7,176 nucleotides of DNA from Candidatus Omnitrophota bacterium (GTDB lineage Bacteria; Omnitrophota; Gorgyraeia; Gygaellales; Profunditerraquicolaceae). The position numbers were made by a program, and so were the translations under genes. The notes beneath the pieces were generated by a model. That model worked only from the letters and a program-made list of their open reading frames with translations. It was not told the DNA's origin and did no database searches. The stretch lies in assembly GCA_023228185.1 (NCBI GenBank), contig JALOBQ010000048.1, forward strand, positions 1 through 7,176, written 5' to 3'. Each line of letters starts with the position of its first letter. The first letter of the stretch is position 1. Shown here piece after piece: positions 1 through 6,242 of this stretch.

Positions 1-651
1 TTTCTCAAAAAGTTTTTCCACTCCGCGGTGAGTAAAACCTAACCTGATCTCTAAATTCACGATCGGCTCGCCGGCGGCGCTGAATCTGAAATGCCCTGGA
101 GCGATGATCCCGGCATGCACCGGCCCAACAGGGACTTCAAATATTGACTCCCCTTCTATTTTAGCGAATTTATACTCTCCTAAACTTGCGGGTTGAATAT
201 TGCGAAAATCTTTACGTAGAGGGAAATTCCCCTGCGGCCAGGTTTCATCATGTAAATTCAAGCGCCTTAAATCAGGGTTGCCTTGCGGCTTGATACCAAA
301 CATCTCCTGGATCTCTCTTTCAAAAAGGCTTGCCGAATAGATATCTACCGCCAATGATTCAAAACAAGGTTGAGGATCAAAAATGTCCGCGCACACGCTA
401 ATCCACTGGCCTTTTTTAAAACTGACAAATTGACAATTCAGCTCAAAACATCCGCGCCCAGCGCGCTGGTCTTCGGCAAAAAACATCATTACCGGCGAAG
501 GCAGTATTTTATGCAACGCCAGGCAAGTGTTTTTAAAAAGGCCCGGCTCCACTTTCAGGCGCACTTCATCGGCATACGCTTGAGAAACCTGCAAAGCGTT
601 AAAAGCCGGGAGTCTATTTTTTATCTGGGAAATAAGTTCTGCACAAACCAT
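1..651 (-). CDS. hyfG: Group 4 [NiFe]-hydrogenase-type large subunit, NuoC/NuoD fusion (HyfG/HycE-like), 3' end beyond window
   Basis: The first 217 codons are present, and the frame is open to the window edge. Residues about 1-150 form a NuoC-like (30 kDa subunit) domain, shown by the family signature ERE..EMFGI (111-120), PDLRRLNLHD (126-135) and PLRKDF (144-149). The NuoD/large-subunit domain then begins with EVPVGPVHAGIIAPGHFRF (172-190) and LEIRLGFTHRGVEKL (200-214). This N-terminal NuoC fusion is typical of HycE/HyfG. The ATG at 651 is chosen because AAGGA lies 6 nt upstream and the domain starts soon after. The start lies inside hyfF (31-bp overlap), suggesting translational coupling. 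In the family this subunit faces the cytoplasm and carries the NiFe site. The first cysteine-pair motif would lie just beyond the edge, so catalytic competence cannot be judged. An Ehr-type subunit without nickel ligands is equally possible. Confidence 0.93.
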   Translation of the reverse strand, partial: MVCAELISQIKNRLPAFNALQVSQAYADEVRLKVEPGLFKNTCLALHKILPSPVMMFFAEDQRAGRGCFELNCQFVSFKKGQWISVCADIFDPQPCFESLAVDIYSASLFEREIQEMFGIKPQGNPDLRRLNLHDETWPQGNFPLRKDFRNIQPASLGEYKFAKIEGESIFEVPVGPVHAGIIAPGHFRFSAAGEPIVNLEIRLGFTHRGVEKLFEK

Positions 652-2078
652 ATGAGATCCTTCTGCATAAATAATAAACCGATGCCCGGAGCGCAAATCA
701 ATAAAAAGAGAAAAAGAAAAGCGATTTTCCCGCTTAAACACTGGCCTGTCACAGCCATACCTTTGGGAAGATTACCATAAAGCATTTTACCAAAATGATA
801 AATAAAAGCCCCAAAAACAATCGACAAAAACAATAACAATAAACCCGCGATAAGATAGGCGTTAGCGCCAAAAGCGGCAATTAAAATAATCATCTCGCTG
901 ATAAACAAAGAAAAAGGCGGAAAACCGCAAAGCGCGAAAACCCCTAAAAGTAGCATCACTCCGGTGAAAGGCATAGCTTTAAGCACTCCGCGGATAGCGT
1001 TTAAATTATGTTTTTGATAAAGATTGACAATATTACCGGCGCCAAAAAACATCAAAGATTTAGTTACCGCGTGATTAAAAATATGCGCCAGAGCGCCGCA
1101 AAGTGCCAGTGGACTGGCTAATCCTAAACCGATAGCGATGATGCCGATATGCTCGATACTGCTGTAAGCAAGCAGGCGTTTTAAATCTTTCTGCACCAGC
1201 ATAAAACCGCCGGAGATAACCAAAGAAATCACTCCGAATAAAAGCATTAATTTACTAAAATACGCTATTCCCACTCCATCTATCACGATGATGCCAAATC
1301 TAAATATCGCATAAACCGCTGCATTCGATAAAACTCCGGAAAGCAAAGCGCTGATCGGTGACACTGCCTGGCTGTAGGCATCCGGCAGCCAGGTATGCAT
1401 CGGCGCAAAACCTGCTTTAGTGCCGTAGCCAACCAAAATAAAAAGAAAAGCGAATTTAAGTATATTTTTATCCAGCGTATTGGCAAATGGCGTAATTTCA
1501 GACCAATTCAAGCTTTTAGAAATACCGGAAATTGAGAACGCGTAAGAAAAAAGAATCGTGCCTAAAAGCGCCAGGATGATACCCACTGAACAGATAATGA
1601 TATACTTCCATGCCGCCTCTACCGAATGCTTGGTATTGTAAAACCCCACTAAAAAGGCGGAAACCAAAGTAGTCATTTCAATAGCCACCCAAAGCATACC
1701 CAGGTTATCCAGCGCCGGGACAAAAAACATTGAACAGCAAAATAAATTAAAAAGCAGATAATACGCGCGGGCCTTTTTTTCCGATATCCTGGCGCTTGCC
1801 AAGTCATTATTTATATAACCGAAGGAATACAACGCTGCGGCAAAAGAAACTACCGCAGTTACCAGGATGAAAAACGCGCTCAAGCTATCCAGGCAAATAA
1901 AACCAAATAAAGAAATTGTTTTTCCAGATAAAACAATTTGCCTTAAAAGGCTTACGCTTTGAACCAGCATCAACAGGTATCCGGCGCAATTTAATAACCC
2001 GATAGTTTTCTGCCTGCGCAGCAATAAAGCCGCCAATGCAAGCGCTAAGGGAATCCCAAGAATAAAGATGATCTGCAT
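621..2078 (-). CDS. hyfF: Hydrogenase-4 component F-like membrane subunit (complex I antiporter-like, NuoL/M/N family)
   Basis: A polytopic inner-membrane protein of 485 residues, somewhat shorter than E. coli HyfF (about 526). It belongs to the proton-conducting antiporter family of complex I and group 4 hydrogenases. The central signature GYGTKAGFAPMHTWLPDAY spans residues 217-235. Residues that match the ion-path positions of the family are Glu134 (VAIEMTT), Lys221, Lys297/Lys300 before LLAYSSIEHIG, His332/His336 and Lys340 in the HIFNHAVTK segment, and Lys431 near the last helices. The loop usually read as HSEAPSP is YSQAVSP here, a mild variation. The start at 2078 has AAGGGG about 6 nt upstream and lies 2 bp after the hyfE stop. 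Its role is presumably to couple redox chemistry in the peripheral arm to H+ or Na+ movement. The HyfF-versus-HyfB assignment rests on length, operon position and sequence resemblance. Confidence 0.93.
   Translation of the reverse strand: MQIIFILGIPLALALAALLLRRQKTIGLLNCAGYLLMLVQSVSLLRQIVLSGKTISLFGFICLDSLSAFFILVTAVVSFAAALYSFGYINNDLASARISEKKARAYYLLFNLFCCSMFFVPALDNLGMLWVAIEMTTLVSAFLVGFYNTKHSVEAAWKYIIICSVGIILALLGTILFSYAFSISGISKSLNWSEITPFANTLDKNILKFAFLFILVGYGTKAGFAPMHTWLPDAYSQAVSPISALLSGVLSNAAVYAIFRFGIIVIDGVGIAYFSKLMLLFGVISLVISGGFMLVQKDLKRLLAYSSIEHIGIIAIGLGLASPLALCGALAHIFNHAVTKSLMFFGAGNIVNLYQKHNLNAIRGVLKAMPFTGVMLLLGVFALCGFPPFSLFISEMIILIAAFGANAYLIAGLLLLFLSIVFGAFIYHFGKMLYGNLPKGMAVTGQCLSGKIAFLFLFLLICAPGIGLLFMQKDLIWFVQNLFPR
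658..662 (-). promoter_or_regulatory. Ribosome binding site of hyfG inside the hyfF 3' end
   Basis: AAGGA on the minus strand sits 6 nt before the ATG at 651, within the last codons of hyfF. It decides the hyfG start and means hyfG has its own initiation signal although it overlaps the upstream gene by 31 bp. Confidence 0.7.
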
Positions 2079-2080
2079 TT

Positions 2081-2716
2081 TTAGCCCCTTAAATGTGAAA
2101 GTTTATCCACATCGATATGCGTAAAAAATTTGTTAATCCTGTAAACAAAGGAACCCATAATCACCACGCTGACGAAAACATCAAAAAAGATGGCGATCTC
2201 CACGAAAAACGGCATCCCCCCGCTGACCGCGGAAGCCAATAAAAATAAACCATTCTCCATTACTAACAGCCCGACGACCTGGGCAAGCGCCGTGATCCTG
2301 GAAACCATTAAAAAGAAACCAACTAAAACTAAAAATAAAGCAATCGCAATGATACCGGCTTGCGCGTGGCTGCCGTAAACAATCAACTGAGAGGAAAAAT
2401 CCCAGGCAAGATACGCGAATAATAAAACAAAAAATAAAGACAGCTGGGTATTTACGAAAAGCCCCAACCCCTGGCCTACTTTAATCTTTTTAATGATCTT
2501 ATACAATAGCTGCGGGATCAGCACGACCTTAATTACAAGCAAAAGCCCGGCGATGATATAAAGGCTCGGTTGGGCCTCTTTCCAGGCGATCAGAAAAGTC
2601 GCAAGAAAAAGAAAAAAAGATTGCCAACGAAAACCGCGGATCAAAGCCAGCAGGCTTTTGGCGACAACCATAAGGCAAGTTGAGATTAAAATACCGATTA
2701 AGGTTATTTCCTGCAT
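2081..2716 (-). CDS. hyfE: Hydrogenase-4 component E-like membrane subunit (NuoK-like)
   Basis: A hydrophobic protein of 211 residues, close to E. coli HyfE (about 216), with roughly six membrane segments. The C-terminal half carries the NuoK-like block: ENGLFLLASAVSGGMPFFVE (154-173), Asp179 in the next helix, and an ending of the HxDxLSHLRG type that is usual for this family. Glu154 and Glu173 are the buried acids expected to take part in ion transfer. The gene starts 1 bp after the hyfC stop and has GGAG 6 nt upstream inside the end of hyfC, so translation is probably coupled. It lies between the NuoH-like and the second antiporter-like subunit, as in hyf and mycobacterial hyc-type operons. 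HyfE is known as a membrane-arm subunit that is needed for assembly and proton relay, not as an enzyme in its own right. Confidence 0.9.
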   Translation of the reverse strand: MQEITLIGILISTCLMVVAKSLLALIRGFRWQSFFLFLATFLIAWKEAQPSLYIIAGLLLVIKVVLIPQLLYKIIKKIKVGQGLGLFVNTQLSLFFVLLFAYLAWDFSSQLIVYGSHAQAGIIAIALFLVLVGFFLMVSRITALAQVVGLLVMENGLFLLASAVSGGMPFFVEIAIFFDVFVSVVIMGSFVYRINKFFTHIDVDKLSHLRG

Positions 2717-2717
2717 A

Positions 2718-3641
2718 TTAAACTCCGATTACCGCGCAAATTACCGCGATAATTCCTAAAAGAAAAGCAAAACCAAGATAATCGACTACCCGGAATAACC
2801 TCATTTTAGCGAGTGAAACTTCCACCAACGCTGTGATCAGAGCGACGATGAATATCCTTCCTGAATACCATAAACCCCAAAACAACAAACCGATAAAATT
2901 TCCCTTCGCGGGCAAAGAGATCGGAAAAATTAACTGGGCGATGAGAAAAAAGAAAACCATTTGTTTGATATAAGCGGCCAACTCGATAAAAGCAAGCCGC
3001 ATACCGGAATATTCTAAGATCATCGCCTCTTGCACCATTGTCAACTCTAAATGCGTTTCCTGGTTATCCACCGGGATGCGCGCGCACTCCGCCAGGCAAA
3101 TAAGAAATAAAGCAACTGCCCCGATAAGTGAAGCAGCCGTAATCTGATGCGCGCCGCAAAATACGGAAATATCCGTGGAACCAAACTGCAAAAATATGGA
3201 AAATACCACCATACACAGCGCCGGTTCAACAAGGCTTGAGATAAACATTTCCCGCGATGAACCCATACCGCCAAAAGAACTTCCCGCGTCAAGCGCCGCT
3301 AAACTAAGAAAAAACCTGCCCAAAGAAAAAATAAAGATCAGTGCCAGAAAATCCCCTATCCCGCGCAAAGGCGCCGGATAAATAAATAGCGGGATTAAAA
3401 GCGCCCCTGCCAATGAAGAAGCCAGCAAAATGTAAGGCGTGATTTTAAATATCCAGGAAGTTGTTTCGGATAATACTTCGCTTTTTAAAGAAAGCTTGGC
3501 TAAATTATAATATGGCTGAAGGATGCTTTCACCCTGGCGCATACGCAGGTTATTCTTAATTTTTGTGATCAGCCCGCTCAAAAATGGCGCGCTAACTATA
3601 AAAACCAATGCTTGTAAAATAATCATTATTATTTTTATCAT
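2718..3641 (-). CDS. hyfC: Hydrogenase-4 component C / formate hydrogenlyase subunit 4-like membrane anchor (NuoH-like)
   Basis: 307 residues, near the length of HyfC/HycD (about 315), with about eight membrane helices. Family marks are the N-terminal positively charged loop with QPYYNLAKL (42-50), FGGMGSSREMF (123-133), the conserved acidic loop AECARIPVDNQETHLELTM (184-202) followed by MILEYSGMRLA, and the late MRLFRVVDYLG (280-290). In complex I and group 4 hydrogenases this subunit docks the peripheral arm and transmits the redox-driven change to the membrane antiporters. The ATG at 3641 is 1 bp past the hyfB stop and has no clear Shine-Dalgarno sequence, so it probably relies on ribosomes finishing hyfB. 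An in-frame ATG five codons later is possible but less likely, because the first helix begins at once. Confidence 0.93.
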   Translation of the reverse strand: MIKIIMIILQALVFIVSAPFLSGLITKIKNNLRMRQGESILQPYYNLAKLSLKSEVLSETTSWIFKITPYILLASSLAGALLIPLFIYPAPLRGIGDFLALIFIFSLGRFFLSLAALDAGSSFGGMGSSREMFISSLVEPALCMVVFSIFLQFGSTDISVFCGAHQITAASLIGAVALFLICLAECARIPVDNQETHLELTMVQEAMILEYSGMRLAFIELAAYIKQMVFFFLIAQLIFPISLPAKGNFIGLLFWGLWYSGRIFIVALITALVEVSLAKMRLFRVVDYLGFAFLLGIIAVICAVIGV

Positions 3642-3642
3642 T

Positions 3643-5487
3643 TTAAAATTTGTTAATAAACATAATCAACAAAATAATCACCGCGAAAATATATGCTAGA
3701 TACAAATGGATACTGCCCGGCTGGATCCTCCTGAGCAAACGGGCGAACTTCAGGATCCAGGCTAAGAGAGGATAATAAACATACTTTTTAAACACTGGCG
3801 TGGTATGCGTTTCATAAGAAAATGCCTTCACATGATAAAAAGATTCGCGCACCTTCTGCGTCTTGTGATAAGGAAACAAGAAAAAGCTGAAAGCGATCCT
3901 GAAAGGTTTAGAAAACGCAGTAGCCGTATATTCATTCCGGCTGCCTACTTTATAATAACCGCAATCCCATGTTTTATAGGTAAGCGATTTCCTCTTTGCC
4001 AGCCGGTAAATAACAAAAAATATCGCTCCTAAAATAACCAATAACGCGGCTAAATACGGCAGGCTGAGATAGCTATCTTTTCCTACCGGCCCAGGCATAA
4101 GCGCTTGCAGGTTTAAAGTCAAATTATACGCGGACAAATTTAAAGCTGATCCATCAACGCCCAGCGTAGCCGCGCTGACTTTAATTAATAATTTCACTAT
4201 ACTGCCTGCGGCTAAACCGAAAATAATTACCAGCGCCGCGAGTATGAACATCCCTGCCTTCATTGACCAAGATACTTCCCGGGCGCTTTCAGCGTATTGG
4301 CTGCGAGGTTGAGCAAGAAAAATAATACCGAATGCTTTAACAAAACAAGCGGCAGCCAGGCCGCCGGTTAAAGCAAGCATTGCCGCGCAGATACCCAAAA
4401 AGACCTTGGTCCCGCCTAAAGTATTCAGCGCTCCCAGAAAAAACGCCTGCAAAGTCAACCATTCGCTGACAAAACCGTTTAAGGGAGGTAAAGCTGAAAT
4501 TGCCATTGCGCCGATCAAAAAATAAACCGCCGTATGCGGCATTCTTTTGATCAGGCCGCCCATTTTCTCCATATTTCGCGTTCCCGTGGCTTTGCAAACA
4601 CTGCCGGCGCACAAAAATAAAAGCCCTTTGAAGATAGCATGATTGATCAAATGATACAACCCGGCTACAAGAGCAAAAACCGCTAAATAGGGTAAATTCA
4701 TACTGACAAAAAACATCCCCAGCCCCACGCCTAACAAAATGATCCCAATATTTTCCACGCTATGGTAAGCAAGTAATTTTTTTATATCATGCTCCATCAA
4801 CGCGTAGATCACTCCGACTAAACAGGAAATTATCGCCAAGATCAAAACTAAAATCCCCCACCAAGGAGAAGTTATGCCAAGAATAAAAAATATAAAACGG
4901 ATCATCCCGTAAATAGCGGTCTTGATCATTACCCCGGACATAATGCTGGAAATATGGCTGGGCGCCTGCGGATGAGCGTAAGGCAACCAGATATGCATTG
5001 GCACAATGCCGGCTTTTGTGCCAAAACCGATCAATAATAACAAGAAAATGGTATTTCTGGTTTGCATCGGCAGTAAATGACAAGCATCTTTTAGCGCGAT
5101 AAAATCAAAAGAATGCGCTGCTTGATAGATCATTAAAAACGCCGCGAGCAAAAAAGCCGTACCGATATGCGTAATTACGATATAGATCATTCCTGCCTGG
5201 ATAGAGCGGTTATATTGAAAATCAAAAACAACAAAAAAATAAGAAACTAAAGACATTAACTCCCAGGCAATAATAAAAACAAGCAAATTGCTGCCTGTAA
5301 CAACAAGCAGCATAGAACAAACAAAGATGAGCAACAAAACCCAGGCAAACACTTTTCTGGGAAAAGTATATGCGTTTTTTAAATAACCATGGGAATAAAG
5401 CGCCGCGGCAGATGATACGATCAAGATCACGAAAATAAAAAATATGGAAAGCGGGTCAAATATGAAATTTGCGCTGAGATTAAACAT
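3643..5487 (-). CDS. hyfB: Hydrogenase-4 component B-like membrane subunit (NuoL-type antiporter homologue), N-terminally short
   Basis: A 614-residue polytopic membrane protein of the NuoL/HyfB type. Signatures are Glu76 in AWELMSLVSYF, GFGTKAGIVPMHIWLP (154-169) with Lys158, AHPQAPSHISSIMSGVMIKT (171-190) with Lys189, Lys236/Lys237 before LLAYHSVENIG, Lys287 in HLINHAIFKG and Lys384 in a late helix. The C-terminal extension carries the HyfB-typical TWDCGY (506-511), EYTATAFSKPF (519-529) and GSIHLYLAYI (591-600). E. coli HyfB has about 672 residues; this protein begins at what corresponds to the DSLSAF helix, so the usual first one or two helices are absent. An in-frame TAA at 5491-5493 rules out a longer start. 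There is no Shine-Dalgarno sequence upstream. It is the first hyf gene, 27 bp behind the ABM-type gene, and would be one of two ion-translocating modules. Confidence 0.92.
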   Translation of the reverse strand: MFNLSANFIFDPLSIFFIFVILIVSSAAALYSHGYLKNAYTFPRKVFAWVLLLIFVCSMLLVVTGSNLLVFIIAWELMSLVSYFFVVFDFQYNRSIQAGMIYIVITHIGTAFLLAAFLMIYQAAHSFDFIALKDACHLLPMQTRNTIFLLLLIGFGTKAGIVPMHIWLPYAHPQAPSHISSIMSGVMIKTAIYGMIRFIFFILGITSPWWGILVLILAIISCLVGVIYALMEHDIKKLLAYHSVENIGIILLGVGLGMFFVSMNLPYLAVFALVAGLYHLINHAIFKGLLFLCAGSVCKATGTRNMEKMGGLIKRMPHTAVYFLIGAMAISALPPLNGFVSEWLTLQAFFLGALNTLGGTKVFLGICAAMLALTGGLAAACFVKAFGIIFLAQPRSQYAESAREVSWSMKAGMFILAALVIIFGLAAGSIVKLLIKVSAATLGVDGSALNLSAYNLTLNLQALMPGPVGKDSYLSLPYLAALLVILGAIFFVIYRLAKRKSLTYKTWDCGYYKVGSRNEYTATAFSKPFRIAFSFFLFPYHKTQKVRESFYHVKAFSYETHTTPVFKKYVYYPLLAWILKFARLLRRIQPGSIHLYLAYIFAVIILLIMFINKF

Positions 5488-5490
5488 TGA

Positions 5491-5511
5491 TTAATTAATA
5501 TTGGTAATTAA
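5491..5511 (-). repeat. AT-only hairpin immediately upstream of the hyfB start
   Basis: TTAATTA and TAATTAA form a perfect 7-bp inverted repeat around a 7-nt loop, ending 3 nt before the hyfB ATG. It fills most of the 27-bp gap after the ABM-type gene. The stem is A/T only and so thermodynamically weak. It may be a protein-binding palindrome, a start-site structure, or chance in AT-rich spacer. Confidence 0.4.
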
Positions 5512-5514
5512 AAG

Positions 5515-5805
5515 TTATTTCAGGCAGTCGATGGATTTAAAATTGAAATACCCCAGGACTTTTACCTTTGCCGCGGATTTTCCTACCAGCCAGTCATGAT
5601 ATTTACGCATAAACCGGTCATGCTCAAGTTTCGCCTGCCACTGATAGACAGAAAGATACTGCCCCGGATAAGCGTAACGCTTCATTGTGCGATATGAAAT
5701 AAACCCTTTAGCTTTTTTAGTGTAACGAGCCCACATCAGGCTGTCGCGGCGGTATTTAGCGACCTGGCTGGGTTTAACTTCAAACAAAACCGCATGTATG
5801 AACAT
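5515..5805 (-). CDS. Small ABM-like (dimeric alpha/beta-barrel) protein of unknown role
   Basis: 96 residues with no signal peptide, probably cytoplasmic. The pattern is beta-strand MFIHAVLFEVKP (1-12), an amphipathic helix with a basic patch, KGFISYRTMKR (33-43), a strand with YLSVYQWQAKLEHDRFM (50-66), then HDWLVGKS and a final strand VKVLGYFNF (82-90). This fits the antibiotic-biosynthesis-monooxygenase (ABM) ferredoxin-like fold, which includes quinol monooxygenases, haem-degrading enzymes and many uncharacterised small proteins. The related Dabb stress-barrel family is the alternative. The conserved Trp followed by a charged helix and a His favours ABM. The ATG at 5805 has AGGA about 10 nt upstream, a slightly long spacing. 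It lies 27 bp before hyfB on the same strand and is probably the first gene of the transcript. No substrate or function can be read from the sequence. Confidence 0.68.
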   Translation of the reverse strand: MFIHAVLFEVKPSQVAKYRRDSLMWARYTKKAKGFISYRTMKRYAYPGQYLSVYQWQAKLEHDRFMRKYHDWLVGKSAAKVKVLGYFNFKSIDCLK

Positions 5806-5841
5806 TCTCTTTTTTTCCTTTGTTTTTGACTTTGCTTCTCC

Positions 5842-5869
5842 CTACATAACATACTACATACTATATACT
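5842..5869. repeat. Degenerate 4 x 7 bp tandem repeat in the presumed operon leader
   Basis: On the plus strand the units are CTACATA, ACATACT, ACATACT and ATATACT, so two units are identical and the outer ones differ slightly. The array sits between the predicted transcription start and the ABM-type start codon, about 37 bp before that ATG. It could be replication slippage or a binding array. Confidence 0.6.
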
Positions 5870-5897
5870 GTTCCTTCGTCACTAAACTAATTGAAAT

Positions 5898-5925
5898 ATT
5901 ATAGTCTCTTAAAACGCAAATACAA
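5898..5925 (-). promoter_or_regulatory. Likely sigma-70-type promoter of the ABM-hyfBCEFG operon
   Basis: A perfect TATAAT -10 (5898-5903) is preceded, 16 bp upstream, by TTGTAT (5920-5925), which matches only the TTG half of the -35 consensus. Transcription would start near 5890, leaving a leader of about 85 nt before the ATG at 5805. The surroundings are AT-rich, so a chance match is possible. It is nevertheless the best candidate in the only sizeable gap upstream of the operon. Confidence 0.5.
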
Positions 5926-5972
5926 ATAATTATTTTATTCTACGCATTTAGTTAGTTGCTCTTCCGCTCAAA

Positions 5973-6002
5973 GTCGATTTTCTACCTACATTTTTGATTG
6001 GG
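5973..6002 (+). repeat. 30-bp direct repeat, copy 1
   Basis: A 30-bp stretch beginning GTCGATTTTCTACC and ending TTTTTGATTGGG is repeated exactly at 6053-6082. The similarity continues loosely rightwards (TGTCTTGGCTA here, TGGCTTGGCTG in copy 2) to about 6015. This copy stands alone and is not followed by the GC-rich palindrome. Confidence 0.85.
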
Positions 6003-6052
6003 GGTGTCTTGGCTATTTATCTATGTATTTAACTGGTAGTTTTAGAGCGAAT

Positions 6053-6082
6053 GTCGATTTTCTACCTACATTTTTGATTGGG
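6053..6082 (+). repeat. 30-bp direct repeat, copy 2, overlapping the left arm of the palindrome
   Basis: Identical over 30 bp to the copy at 5973-6002, exactly 80 bp away. Its last bases (GATTGGGT, 6076-6083) are also the outermost left arm of the compound inverted repeat, so the direct repeat and the palindrome share a boundary. Confidence 0.85.
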
Positions 6083-6241
6083 TGGCTTGGCTGTTTTTTA
6101 ACAGGGCGTGTAGGCAAGGAGCGGGCATGGTCCCGCCAAAGAACTTTGGCGGGGAGCGACGCAGCCTACCCGAGCGAAGCTTTGCCACGCTGGGGCAAAG
6201 CGAGCGTCCCTGCGAAAAAATAGCCAAGACAGGACCCAATC
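6076..6241. repeat. Compound palindromic element (MITE- or BIME-like) with nested hairpins
   Basis: Outer arms: GATTGGGT (6076-6083) pairs perfectly with ACCCAATC (6234-6241). Next inward, 6086-6106 and 6208-6228 are complementary at 18 of 21 positions, with CTTGGCT, T6/A6 and CAGGG blocks. Inside lie a perfect 10-bp stem with a 2-nt loop (CCCGCCAAAG 6132-6141, CTTTGGCGGG 6144-6153), an 8-bp stem with a 7-nt loop (GCTTTGCC 6179-6186, GGCAAAGC 6194-6201) and GTAGGC/GCCTAC (6110-6115, 6164-6169). GAGCG recurs four times. The right end lies 1 bp beyond the receptor stop codon at 6243, so the element makes up the receptor mRNA's 3' end. It could be a small non-autonomous mobile repeat, an RNA structure that protects or terminates the transcript, or both. 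No transposase or obvious target-site duplication is seen. Confidence 0.75.
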
Positions 6242-6242
6242 C

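Larger units (their letters stand above)
5806..6242. other. 437-bp intergenic region between receptor gene and hyf operon
   Basis: I find no credible protein-coding gene here. The right part (about 6101-6210) is roughly two-thirds G+C by hand count and highly palindromic. The left part is clearly AT-rich. It contains, from right to left, the compound palindrome, two copies of a 30-bp direct repeat, a likely promoter and a short tandem repeat, each listed separately. It marks a transcription-unit border between the receptor gene and the ABM-hyf operon. Confidence 0.8.

Noticed and set aside
370..780. Plus-strand open frame of 136 codons
   Set aside because: It lies fully antisense to hyfG and the end of hyfF, both of which have strong family signatures. 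Its translation is basic and lacks any recognisable domain.
1283..5083. Several minus-strand and plus-strand frames of 60-100 codons inside the hyf genes
   Set aside because: They are out-of-frame shadows of hyfF, hyfE, hyfC and hyfB, whose own translations show clear membrane-subunit signatures.
5973..6082. Possible mini CRISPR array (two 30-bp direct repeats with a 50-bp spacer)
   Set aside because: There are only two copies, the repeat has no internal dyad, the spacer is long, no cas genes are nearby, and similarity continues beyond the repeat on one side.
6086..6228. Simple rho-independent terminator for the receptor gene
   Set aside because: The T6 run in the transcript comes before the hairpins, and the strong inner hairpin is not followed by a U tract, so it is not a classical intrinsic terminator. 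Termination by other means stays possible.
6076..6241. Integron attC-like site
   Set aside because: The element is palindromic and of similar size, but I do not find paired RYYYAAC/GTTRRRY core sites at its ends and no integrase is in view.
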